From Yinghuangia seranimata (lineage in GTDB: Bacteria; Actinomycetota; Actinomycetes; Streptomycetales; Streptomycetaceae): a DNA stretch of 64,000 nt. The position numbers and the translations under genes are program-made. Shown here piece after piece: positions 40,550 to 48,133 of this stretch. The number at the start of each line of letters is the position of its first letter. The stretch's first letter is position 1. The notes under the pieces are model-generated. The model searched no databases. It was given only the letters and a program-made list of their open reading frames with translations, and was not told where the DNA came from. The DNA is taken from positions 1 to 64,000 of the forward strand of contig NZ_JASAOI010000055.1 in NCBI RefSeq assembly GCF_029953285.1. The letters are read 5' to 3'.

Positions 40550-41547
40550 CCGCCGCCTCAGCAGGCCGGGCCCACCTGTCTTGGGAGCGGTTCGCCGCCG
40601 GGTTCGCGGACGGTCGGTCCATCCGGCGCGTCGTGCCGGGAAGCCCGTACCTGGAGTACTTCTACGAGGCCGAAGGCCCCAGGATCGGGCTCCGCGTCGG
40701 TGTCGAGGCGGGCCTTCGCCCGCCGGGCCTGGCCACCACAGCGGTCAAGACGTCGCTGGTCAACGACCGGGGCGGCCACCTGCTGGAGGTTTCCACCCAC
40801 GAATCCGCACTGTTCCGGGAGTTCCACGACCTGGCGGGAACGATCGTGGACCGGATCCGGATCGGGGGCGTGCCCGCCGACGCGGCGTTCGAACTGGCCG
40901 TGCAGGCGTGGGAGGCGCTGCTTGCCCGCCCGCGCGGCCTCGGGGTCGAGGAACGGATCGGCCTGCTGGGCGAATTGCACTTCCTCACGGCATTGGCCGC
41001 GGACCTCGGCTGGCAGACGGCGCTTGAGGCGTGGAAGGCCGGCGCAGGCGAGGAGCACGATTTCGGCCTGCCTGTCGGTGACGTCGAGGTCAAGACGACC
41101 TTGGCCGAACGACGCCGTCATCAAGTCTCGGGGCTCGACCAGCTCGAGCCGTCCCTCGGCCGCCCTCTCTGGGTCGTCTCGATCCAGTACACACGCGGCG
41201 GTGCCGCGGGTCGGACGACGGCGGAACACATCGCGGACGTCTCGAGCACGGTGAAGGACGCCGCCCCTGCATCGTCCGCCCCGCTCGCGGCCAAGCTCGC
41301 CGAACGCGGTTGGCTGACGGATTACGCCGAGCTTCCGGACGACCGGTGGATTCTCCGCACAGAGCCTGTGGCCTTCCGCGTCGACGACGGCTTCCCACGG
41401 TTGACGCCGGCGCTGTTCGCGGCGCTGCCACCGGAGATCCGGGAGCGCGTCGACGGCGTCGACTACCGCATCGACCTGACCGATCTCACCCCCGCCGTGC
41501 CCCTCACAGGGCTCTTCGGCGCCGACGGGCAAGGAGCGTCCGCATGA
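40546..41547 (+). CDS. PD-(D/E)XK motif nuclease-like protein (DUF4420-like)
   Basis: A 333-aa protein overlapping its neighbours by ATGA at both ends. The nuclease signature is at about residues 168-186: GEEHDFGLPVGDVEVKTTL, giving the acidic residue, then D...EVK of the PD-(D/E)XK core. A preceding helix, ERIGLLGELHFLTALA, supplies the expected Glu. These features match the family called PD-(D/E)XK motif protein (DUF4420), which accompanies Z1 and MORC-like ATPases. It is the likely restriction nuclease of the module, acting with the Z1 translocase; cleavage specificity is unknown. Confidence 0.85.
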   Translation: MTAASAGRAHLSWERFAAGFADGRSIRRVVPGSPYLEYFYEAEGPRIGLRVGVEAGLRPPGLATTAVKTSLVNDRGGHLLEVSTHESALFREFHDLAGTIVDRIRIGGVPADAAFELAVQAWEALLARPRGLGVEERIGLLGELHFLTALAADLGWQTALEAWKAGAGEEHDFGLPVGDVEVKTTLAERRRHQVSGLDQLEPSLGRPLWVVSIQYTRGGAAGRTTAEHIADVSSTVKDAAPASSAPLAAKLAERGWLTDYAELPDDRWILRTEPVAFRVDDGFPRLTPALFAALPPEIRERVDGVDYRIDLTDLTPAVPLTGLFGADGQGASA

Positions 41548-44462
41548 GCGACGGTCTGTTCGACGTCTACGACCAGGCCCTCACCGGCATGACCAAGGGC
41601 CCGCGCGGTCTCGCAGCCGTGGTCTCCGTGTTCGCAGACGACCTGCCGCCCGGCACCGACGTCGGCGAGGCTGCGGTACGCGCACGTCTGCAGTCGGCGG
41701 GTGTCGCGGATCCGCTGCTCGACCTGTGGAACAGGCGACTGGTCGACTGGGACTTCGCGACGGACGCGCCGTGGGCCGACGATCTGCCCCCGCGCACCCT
41801 TGAACGTCGACGGAGGGTCTACGAACGACTCGGACTCGAGGACGGATCGGCCGAAATCCTCGACCGCCTGGTCCCGGTGTCCACCCTCGCCGGGCCCACG
41901 GTCATCAGCGAAGACTTCGAAGCGTGGTACCGCGGCGACCGGGACGGCTGGTACTGGTCCGCCTACCGGCGTGTCCTGAAGGAGAAGGGCTGGGCGGACG
42001 AGGCCGTCGCGGGACTGGACGAGGCGAGCCGGCGCGTCGTGGAGCGGCTCAGCGACCCGACCCGGCCGGAGGCGTACCAGTCCAAGGGACTCGTGGTCGG
42101 CTACGTCCAAAGCGGCAAAACCGCCAACTTCACGGGGGTCATCGCCAAGGCGATCGACGCCGGATACCGCATGGTCATCGTCCTCGGCGGCACACTCAAC
42201 CTGCTCCGCGCGCAGACGCAACGTCGCCTCGACATGGAACTCGTCGGCGTCGAGAACCTGTTGCGCGGCAGGGATCCCAAGGACCCGGAGGTCCTGGAGG
42301 GGTTCGACTACGCGCAGGACCCGGACTGGCTCGCGGGGCGGTTCCTGAGCCACGGCGAACGCCCTTCCCTCATGAGGGCGTTCGACATCGACAGGTTGAC
42401 CACCCGTGAGGTGGACTACCGACTCCTTCAGCAAGGCATCGCGGCATTGGAGTTCGAGAAACACGACCCGTCCCTGCCGCTGTACGCCCCGGAGAACCTG
42501 CACCGTACGGCAGCGCGGCTCATGGTCGTCAAGAAGAACAAGACGATCCTCACCAAGCTTCTGCGTGATCTGAAGAAGATCCACACCCCGCTGGACCAGA
42601 TCCCCGTCCTGATCATCGACGACGAGTCCGACCAGGCCTCCGTCAACACGTCCAACCCCGACAAGTGGAAGCGCGGGCAGGCCGAGCGCACGGCGATCAA
42701 CGGCCTGATCTCCGATCTGTTGAAGCTGCTGCCCCGGAGTCAGTACGTCGGCTACACCGCCACGCCCTGCGCTAACGTCTTCATCGACCCTTCGGACAAC
42801 CTCGACATCTTCCCGAAGGACTTCATCATCTCCCTGGATCGCCCGCACGGATACATGGGAGTACAGGACTTCCACGACCTTGACTCCGACGTCCCCTACG
42901 CGGACCGCACGATCGCCAACTCCCAGGAGAAGGCGCACGTCCGCGGAGTCGACGGCAGTGCGGACGACGAGTGGCTCCGCAAGGCCCTCGACATGTACGT
43001 GTTGACGGCCATGGTGAAGCTCTATCGGGAGCACCGGTCGCAAGGCGTCCTGTCGTTCCGACACCACACGATGCTCGTCCACGAGTCCGTGCGGGTCGCC
43101 GACCACCGTGAGCTCGCCGACCGTCTGGTCACGATGTGGTATGAGTCCGGCTATACCGGCGCAGCGGGACACACCCGCCTCCGGGAGCTTTTCGACACCG
43201 ACGTGCAGCCGGTGTCACGCCACCGGGCCGAAGGCGCCGCGGTCCCCGACTCCTTCGACGAGCTGGTGCCGTTCCTCGGCGCCGCGGTGATGCGGATCGC
43301 CGGGGACGGCAGCCCGGTCATCACCGTCAACGGCGACTCGGACGTCGAAAGCGGCACCGCCGACTTCGACCGCCGTTCCATCTGGAAGATCCTGGTCGGT
43401 GGGACCAAGCTGTCACGCGGTTTCACAGTCGAGGGCCTGACTGTGACCTACTACCGCCGGACGTCGGCGCAATCCGACACCCTGATGCAGATGGGTCGCT
43501 GGTTCGGGTTCCGACCCGGTTACCGCGACCTCGTCCGGTTGTACATCGGGCGCGAGGAGAAGTTCGGCCCGCGCGTCGTCGATCTTTACAAGGCGTTCGA
43601 GGCGATCTGCCGGGACGAGGAGGAGTTCCGCGGCCAGCTGGCCAAGTACGCCGAGACTGTGGACGGAACGCCGCAGATCACCCCCCGCGATGTGCCGCCC
43701 CTGGTCGCACAGCACCTGCCGTGGCTCAAGCCGACCGCGACGAACAAGATGTACAACGCCGACCTGATCGAGATGCTGAGGACACCCGGCGAGTGGGTCG
43801 AACCGGTGGCCTACCCCAGGAAGGAGAAGACGGCCGACCTGCGGCACAACACCGCGCTTTGGCGGCCGCTGCTCGACGACCTCAAGCCGGTCACCTTCAT
43901 CCATCGTCCGAAAAAGGCCGCGCCCAAGTCGTACGAAGCCCTGGTCCGCGTGGTCAACCACGCCGACGTGCTGACACTGCTCGGCGGACTGCGCTGGTAC
44001 GACCGCTCGAAGTTCGCGCCGCACCTGGCGTACCTGACCGAACTCGCGGGACGCCCAGATGTGCTCAGGGACTGGCTGCTCGTCCTGCCGCAGCAGGCCA
44101 GGGCGGAGAAGAGCGCACGCATCCTGGGCTCGGACGCGCTGTCGCTCTTTCTCCGCCGGCGACGCCGTGACCCCTTGTTCGGAGCTGTGAGCGACCCCGA
44201 ACACCGGCAGGCACCGCACACCGTGGCCGGCATCACGGACTTCGCCGGCGATCCGACCGCCGACGGCTACGCCGAGCCCGCCCGCGGCGCACTGGTCCTG
44301 TACCCGGTCGTCGAGGAGGGATTCGAAAACGCTGTGCAGGACGGGGCGATCGACCCGGGCGCGGTGGTCATGGCGTTCGCGGTTGTGCCTCCGGTCGGAG
44401 CCGTGACCGGTGACCGCCGCCAGATCCGCTTCCGGACCAGGGACTCGTCCACCGACCGGTAG
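41544..44462 (+). CDS. Z1-domain ATPase (superfamily II-like) of the MORC restriction module
   Basis: A 972-aa protein. The Z1-type ATPase core has Walker A GYVQSGKTANFTGVIAKA (about 187-204), Walker B VLIIDDESDQASVNTS (about 354-369) and motif III YVGYTATPCANVF. GGTKLSRGFTVEGLTVTYY with QMGRWFGFRPGYRDLVRLY then follows as the helicase C-like half. These are hallmarks of Z1 proteins, which act as ATP-driven translocases in methylase-linked restriction systems. It is the last of three coupled plus-strand genes, ATPase, nuclease and translocase, and marks the right end of the defence island. Confidence 0.92.
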   Translation: MSDGLFDVYDQALTGMTKGPRGLAAVVSVFADDLPPGTDVGEAAVRARLQSAGVADPLLDLWNRRLVDWDFATDAPWADDLPPRTLERRRRVYERLGLEDGSAEILDRLVPVSTLAGPTVISEDFEAWYRGDRDGWYWSAYRRVLKEKGWADEAVAGLDEASRRVVERLSDPTRPEAYQSKGLVVGYVQSGKTANFTGVIAKAIDAGYRMVIVLGGTLNLLRAQTQRRLDMELVGVENLLRGRDPKDPEVLEGFDYAQDPDWLAGRFLSHGERPSLMRAFDIDRLTTREVDYRLLQQGIAALEFEKHDPSLPLYAPENLHRTAARLMVVKKNKTILTKLLRDLKKIHTPLDQIPVLIIDDESDQASVNTSNPDKWKRGQAERTAINGLISDLLKLLPRSQYVGYTATPCANVFIDPSDNLDIFPKDFIISLDRPHGYMGVQDFHDLDSDVPYADRTIANSQEKAHVRGVDGSADDEWLRKALDMYVLTAMVKLYREHRSQGVLSFRHHTMLVHESVRVADHRELADRLVTMWYESGYTGAAGHTRLRELFDTDVQPVSRHRAEGAAVPDSFDELVPFLGAAVMRIAGDGSPVITVNGDSDVESGTADFDRRSIWKILVGGTKLSRGFTVEGLTVTYYRRTSAQSDTLMQMGRWFGFRPGYRDLVRLYIGREEKFGPRVVDLYKAFEAICRDEEEFRGQLAKYAETVDGTPQITPRDVPPLVAQHLPWLKPTATNKMYNADLIEMLRTPGEWVEPVAYPRKEKTADLRHNTALWRPLLDDLKPVTFIHRPKKAAPKSYEALVRVVNHADVLTLLGGLRWYDRSKFAPHLAYLTELAGRPDVLRDWLLVLPQQARAEKSARILGSDALSLFLRRRRRDPLFGAVSDPEHRQAPHTVAGITDFAGDPTADGYAEPARGALVLYPVVEEGFENAVQDGAIDPGAVVMAFAVVPPVGAVTGDRRQIRFRTRDSSTDR

Positions 44463-44489
44463 CGCATGCGGCCGACCGGCACCGTGAGA

Positions 44490-44903
44490 TCAGTCGACGT
44501 CGATCTTCACGTTGCCGACGCCCATGTCACACACCATCCACGTGTCGTTCTCTTCGCGCAGGTCGACGTGGTACAGCGTCGGCGACCCGTCCTGGCCGGT
44601 GATGCTGACGTTCACGGTCGCCTCGGGGCCGGTCCGGGTCGACGAGGGCATGGAGAACTCGAATCCCCGTCCCTCCCCGGCCAGGATTTCGTGGGCGTTC
44701 ACCTGGGCCCGGCCCTCGCACTGCCCGTAGAGGCCCTCGAGCGAGCCGCCGTCGGCGATCCTCTGGAGGTAGTTGCGGGCCGAGCCCTCCCAGGGGAAGG
44801 AGGCGTCGCCGCCCGCGCACGCCGTAGCGAGCAACACTGCTGTGATCAAAGGGACTTGCTGTGCGATACGGATCGCACGTGATCGTCTTCCGGTGCCGCC
44901 CAT
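44490..44903 (-). CDS. Small lipoprotein, unknown
   Basis: A 137-aa protein. The N-terminus MGGTGRRSRAIRIAQQVPLI leads into a short hydrophobic stretch and ATACAGG, a lipobox-like site with Cys near residue 29, so it is probably anchored to the outer face of the membrane. The mature part is a single small alpha/beta domain resembling NTF2-like or DUF4878-type lipoproteins (SARNYLQRIADGGSLEGLYG, then DLREENDTWMVCDMGVG). It has two later Cys that could pair. The ATG at 44903 is preceded by GGGGGGAG at five bases. It lies between the Z1 gene (convergent) and an ATP-binding regulator; no functional link is apparent. Confidence 0.75.
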   Translation of the reverse strand: MGGTGRRSRAIRIAQQVPLITAVLLATACAGGDASFPWEGSARNYLQRIADGGSLEGLYGQCEGRAQVNAHEILAGEGRGFEFSMPSSTRTGPEATVNVSITGQDGSPTLYHVDLREENDTWMVCDMGVGNVKIDVD

Positions 44904-44964
44904 CGTGGCTCCCCCCACCCGGTCGTACCCCCGACGGGATGGTAGCGCGCGCCGGAGCGGACGG

Positions 44965-45360
44965 TCAGAGAACGAGCTCCGCCCACACCGTCTTGCCGAC
45001 GGCCCCGGCGATCCGGACACCCCAGCGGTCGGAGAGGGCGGCGACGATCAGGAGGCCACGGCCCGACTCGGCGTTCGGACACGGCGCGTCCGGACCCGTG
45101 AGCAGCGGTGCGGCGTGCCCGTCGGCGACCTCGATGCGGAGCACCCCGGAGCCGGCGTCGTAGCCGAGCGCGAGGCGGAAGTCGTGCTTGGCCTCCTCGC
45201 CGTGGAGAACGGCGTTCGAGGCCAGCTCCGCGACGACGCACTCGGCGCGTTCGACAAAGAGGCCGGATAACGACCAGGCCCGCAACTGCTCCGTGGCCAA
45301 CAACCGGGCGAGCCTGGCGCCGCGCGGGGTCGCGGACAGCGACTGGTGGAACGAACTCAT
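44965..45360 (-). CDS. RsbW-like ATP-binding regulatory protein
   Basis: A protein of about 131 aa with a small histidine-kinase-type ATPase domain: N-box VVAELASNAVLHGEEAKHD, IEVADGHAAPL as the D-x-G loop, and AESGRGLLIVAALSDRWGV as the Gly-rich lid, ending KTVWAELVL. This is the abundant Streptomyces class of ATP-binding proteins related to anti-sigma kinases. It is divergent from an XRE regulator with a DUF397 gene behind it, a recurrent trio in Streptomyces linked to development and antibiotic control. The start at 45360 is chosen by the family's usual length; upstream in-frame starts exist. Confidence 0.88.
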   Translation of the reverse strand: MSSFHQSLSATPRGARLARLLATEQLRAWSLSGLFVERAECVVAELASNAVLHGEEAKHDFRLALGYDAGSGVLRIEVADGHAAPLLTGPDAPCPNAESGRGLLIVAALSDRWGVRIAGAVGKTVWAELVL

Positions 45361-45503
45361 GGACACACGCTGGCGTGCCCGAAGGGTCGGCGGCCAGCTC
45401 CGCACCCCGTACGCGCTGTGAGCGTACGGGCGCAATCGGTTGACGGTACGGGCGAAATCCGGTCAGGGTTGAGAGCTTGATCGCCGTATGGGAGGGGATG
45501 CGG

Positions 45504-46328
45504 ATGAGCGATCACGAGGAGCCGGACCGGTCAGACAGCCTGCGGACGTTCGGGGCGGTACTGCAGGCCCTGCGCGAGCACGCCGGGCTGAGCCGCGTGG
45601 AGTTCGCGGCACGGGTCAGGTTCTCGAAACACACGGTGGAGTCGGTGGAGTTGGGCCGACGCATGCCGGAGCCGGACTTCGTGGAATGGGCCGAGCCGGT
45701 GCTGGGTGACACCGGCGCGCTGCGGAGGGCCGCGCGGTATGTCAGCCGAGGGGACCCGGGGTTGGCGGCGTGGTTCCGGCGGTGGGCGCGGCTGGAAAAA
45801 GTGGCGGTGAGTCTGTGCACATACGAATGTCGGCTGCTCCCAGGGCTGGTGCAGTCCGAGGGCTACGCACGCGCGGTATTCGAGAACAGCATCCCGACCC
45901 TGACCGACGACCAGTTGACGGCACAGGTTGCAGCACGTCTGGAACGCCAGAACATCTTGCGCGAACGGCCTTCGTCCCGCTTCAGCTTCATCGTCGAAGA
46001 GTCGGTGTTCCGGCGGCGGCTCGGCGGTCCCGAGGTGACGCGCGCGATGTTCGAACACGTGCTGGCTCTCACGGCTCCCAGGAACGTCACGTTGCAGGTC
46101 ATGGCCCAGGACGCCGACTTTCACGCCTGTCTCGACGGTCCTGTGAGCCTGCTGGAGACTCCTGATGGACGCAGGTTCGCCTACTCCGAGGGGCAGCAGA
46201 CCGGTCGGTTCATGAGCGCACCGAAAGACGTCTCCGTGCTGTACCAGCGCTATGACACACTGCGCTCACAGGCACTGAGCCCCAGCGAATCGCGGTGCCT
46301 GGTGGAGCGACTTCGAGGAGAACTATGA
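45504..46328 (+). CDS. XRE-family regulator (DUF5753/Scr1-type)
   Basis: A 274-aa regulator. The N-terminal helix-turn-helix (FGAVLQALREHAGLSRVEFA, KHTVESVELGRRMPEPD) is followed by the DUF5753 effector domain (AWFRRWARLEKVAVSLCTYECRLLPGLVQSEGYAR and later LQVMAQDADFHACLDGPVSLLE). These proteins partner with a small DUF397 protein encoded directly downstream, which is present here with ATGA overlap. The start is ATG 45504, seven bases after GGAGGGG; an ATG at 45498 is too close to that site. Targets are unknown, but the intact trio beside a defence island is worth noting. Confidence 0.9.
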   Translation: MSDHEEPDRSDSLRTFGAVLQALREHAGLSRVEFAARVRFSKHTVESVELGRRMPEPDFVEWAEPVLGDTGALRRAARYVSRGDPGLAAWFRRWARLEKVAVSLCTYECRLLPGLVQSEGYARAVFENSIPTLTDDQLTAQVAARLERQNILRERPSSRFSFIVEESVFRRRLGGPEVTRAMFEHVLALTAPRNVTLQVMAQDADFHACLDGPVSLLETPDGRRFAYSEGQQTGRFMSAPKDVSVLYQRYDTLRSQALSPSESRCLVERLRGEL

Positions 46329-46510
46329 GCCCTACCGAACTCGCCTGGTTCAAGTCGAGCTACAGCGGTACGCAGGGGGACAACTGCGTGGAGGTCGCCG
46401 TGACTCAAACGACCATCCACGTACGCGATTCCAAGGACCCCGAGAGCCCGCAGCTCACGATCGGCCGCAACGACTGGGCGCGGTTCGTCCGTTCGGCCGC
46501 TCAGCGCTAG
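46325..46510 (+). CDS. DUF397 protein
   Basis: A 61-aa protein starting at ATG 46325, overlapping the regulator stop by four bases. It shows the full DUF397 signature: LAWFKSSYSGTQGDNCVEVA, then VRDSKDPESPQLTIG and the closing WARFVRSA. DUF397 proteins act with the upstream XRE/DUF5753 regulator, by analogy with toxin-antitoxin-like or regulator-antiregulator pairs in Streptomyces; the molecular action is not settled. Confidence 0.95.
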   Translation: MSPTELAWFKSSYSGTQGDNCVEVAVTQTTIHVRDSKDPESPQLTIGRNDWARFVRSAAQR

Positions 46511-46557
46511 GACCCCTGAGCTGCACCGTCCCTGACCTGCAACGCTGTTGGCGGCCT

Positions 46558-46713
46558 CCCGCCCCTCCCGCTTTTTGATTTTCGCGCGGCCGCCCCGCGC
46601 GTCAAGCCGCGGTGGATCATGCACGGACAGGCGGCCTGTCGCGTGGCCGAGGGGGCGGCTTGACCCGCGGGCCGTCCGCGCTAACGACCTTGGCAACTAG
46701 CGGGAGGGGCGGG
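46558..46713 (+). repeat. Palindromic element copy A
   Basis: A 156-bp imperfect palindrome. The outer arms CCCGCCCCTCCCGC (46558-46571) and its exact complement (46700-46713) are perfect. An inner stem pairs GTCAAGCCGC (46601-46610) with GCGGCTTGAC (46655-46664), and the loop carries GGTGGATCAT and a small GACAGG/CCTGTC hairpin. Homology with copy B extends on both flanks, including TGCGGTCCCAGCGTGG at 46753-46768 outside the palindrome. It begins just after the DUF397 gene. Confidence 0.75.
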
Positions 46714-46894
46714 GAGTGTGGCGCCGCGTCACTCCAGTTCGCGCCGCTCGCCTGCGGTCCCAGCGTGGCGGCCGTGTCGGGTGCGCCGGGTTTTGACGAC
46801 GCGTGACCCGCCCTCACAGCCCCCACTGGATCACATATCGGATCAAATCAGGACATCAGGGTGTCATGATCCCTATTGACTTCGCGTCAAGAGG

Positions 46895-46922
46895 CGGATC
46901 GGGCAAGATCTTGCCCGATCCG
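46895..46922. repeat. 28-bp perfect palindrome between the paired elements
   Basis: Fourteen bases, CGGATCGGGCAAGA (46895-46908), are followed directly by their exact complement to 46922, centred on AAGATCTT. A short TTGAC-TTCGC-GTCAA hairpin (46876-46890) precedes it. Possible roles are a dimeric protein-binding site, a bidirectional terminator, or the centre of a mobile or replication-related structure; nothing in the sequence decides. Confidence 0.65.
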
Positions 46923-47077
46923 TCACATGAAAACGGTTTCCAGCATGGGGCGGGCGGTCAGAGCCTCGCGGTGCCCCGATGACGGGGGGCGGGCCCGGCA
47001 ACCAGGCAGGCCGCCCGCCCACACCACGCTGGGACCGCAACCCGGCGGCGCGAAGCGTGCTCTGCGGCTCCACACCG

Positions 47078-47232
47078 CCTCCCCCTCCCGATAGTTGCCG
47101 CGGTTTTAAGCGCGGCCGGGCGGCTGTCAAGGCGCCCCCTCCAGCACGGGTCAGGCCACCGTTCCGGGGATGATCCACCGCGCCTTGACAGCCGTTCGGC
47201 CGCGCGGACAATCACAAATCGGGAGGGGGAGG
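47078..47232 (-). repeat. Palindromic element copy B (inverted relative to A)
   Basis: A 155-bp palindrome with perfect outer arms CCTCCCCCTCCCGAT (47078-47092) and complement (47218-47232). A middle stem pairs GCGCGGCCG (47110-47118) with CGGCCGCGC (47197-47205), and an inner stem pairs GGCTGTCAAGGCGC (47122-47135) with GCGCCTTGACAGCC (47180-47193). GGTGGATCAT in the loop is on the minus strand. Compared with copy A the stems differ in sequence but keep pairing (GGCGC/GCGCC here, GCCGC/GCGGC in A). Confidence 0.75.
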
Positions 47233-47392
47233 AGGCCACCGCCGGCAGACAGGCCAGGGGACCGTGCATGGCAGGAGGTCTCCACGCCGCAACGACCGAG
47301 CCCCACCCCGCAGATGGCGGCTGGCTCGTCAGCCGACGACGCGCCGCCGCAACGGAGTGGGCCACACCCGCCCCCACGGAGTACGCCCCCAC

Positions 47393-48055
47393 CTACCGGT
47401 CCCGCCACGCCGGGTGGCTGAACTGGAGTGCGGCCAGGGCGTACAGCACCCTCGCGTCGGGCCAGTCCGCGCGGGCCACGTACTCGTTGCGGCCCTTCTC
47501 GATCGACGTGAGGACCAGCTGCTTCGAACGGCCTTGCCGCCAGACCGTCTTGACCGGCAGGCGCCACGGTTCGCCGCCGAACGGCACGCCCACGAGCATG
47601 ACCAGCCAGATCGGCGAGAACAGCCACCACCAGCACCAGCCGACGAAGGTGCCCTTGGCGGCCTTCAGGGTCGGGCCGCCGGCGACCTCGACCGTCCACC
47701 GCGTGCGGCGGAACCGCCAGAGCGCGCCCTGGCTCCGGGTGATCCGGGCCAGGGCGGCGCCCGAGGTGTCGAGGACGCGGTAGACGGCGGTCGTTCCGTC
47801 GGAGCTGTCGCGGCCGACGGTCAGCATGGGGGCGGTGTCGTTCTTGTCGGCGTACACGGACCAGTACGGCGCGGCGGACTGGCCGTCGGTGACGTTGTGC
47901 ACGTACGCGGCGTCCTGGAACTCCCCCGCGCCCTTGGGCCGTACGTGCACGGTCTGGGCGTAGGTGTTGCCGTCAGGCCGTACGAGCATCGGGTTTACCG
48001 ACGTGGTCGCGATGTTGATCTTCGCGCCCTGGTCTATTCGGCCGACCGTGATCAC
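47393..48055 (-). CDS. Hypothetical protein, LURP-one/scramblase-like fold possible
   Basis: A 220-aa protein starting at GTG 48055 (GGGAGA upstream). It is beta-rich with a repeated pattern of short strands (YWSVYADKNDTAPMLTVGRD, then VYRVLDTSGAALARITR), and a strongly hydrophobic Trp-rich piece (GWCWWWLFSPIWLVMLVGVPF) that could be one membrane segment. The strand pattern and the phrase V-L-D-x-x-G-x-x-L-x-x-I-x-R recall the LURP-one/phospholipid scramblase barrel, but this is a weak structural guess. Such proteins are common in Streptomyces without assigned function. Confidence 0.7.
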   Translation of the reverse strand: MITVGRIDQGAKINIATTSVNPMLVRPDGNTYAQTVHVRPKGAGEFQDAAYVHNVTDGQSAAPYWSVYADKNDTAPMLTVGRDSSDGTTAVYRVLDTSGAALARITRSQGALWRFRRTRWTVEVAGGPTLKAAKGTFVGWCWWWLFSPIWLVMLVGVPFGGEPWRLPVKTVWRQGRSKQLVLTSIEKGRNEYVARADWPDARVLYALAALQFSHPAWRDR

Positions 48056-48133
48056 GCCGTCTCCCCTGCTCTACCCGCGTCGCTGATGATCTTCCGGCGA
48101 CACCCTAGGGGGTTCGCGGGGCCAACGCTTGGG

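Larger units (their letters stand above)
46511..47392. other. 880-bp gene-poor region with paired inverted palindromic elements
   Basis: No credible protein gene: open frames here are Arg/Pro-rich chance readings. The region holds two diverged copies, about 250 bp each, of one palindromic element in opposite orientation (about 46522-46770 and 47022-47268), separated by about 250 bp that contain a 28-bp perfect palindrome. The last stretch (47270-47392) shows nothing recognisable. Confidence 0.7.

Noticed and set aside
46612..47211. Short open frames within the paired palindromic region
   Set aside because: Products are Arg/Pro/Ala-rich with no ribosome sites, as expected from GC-rich palindromes read in any frame.
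46522..47268. CRISPR array or IS element as explanation for the repeats
   Set aside because: There are only two copies, inverted and about 250 bp long, with no spacers and no transposase; CRISPR repeats are short and direct.
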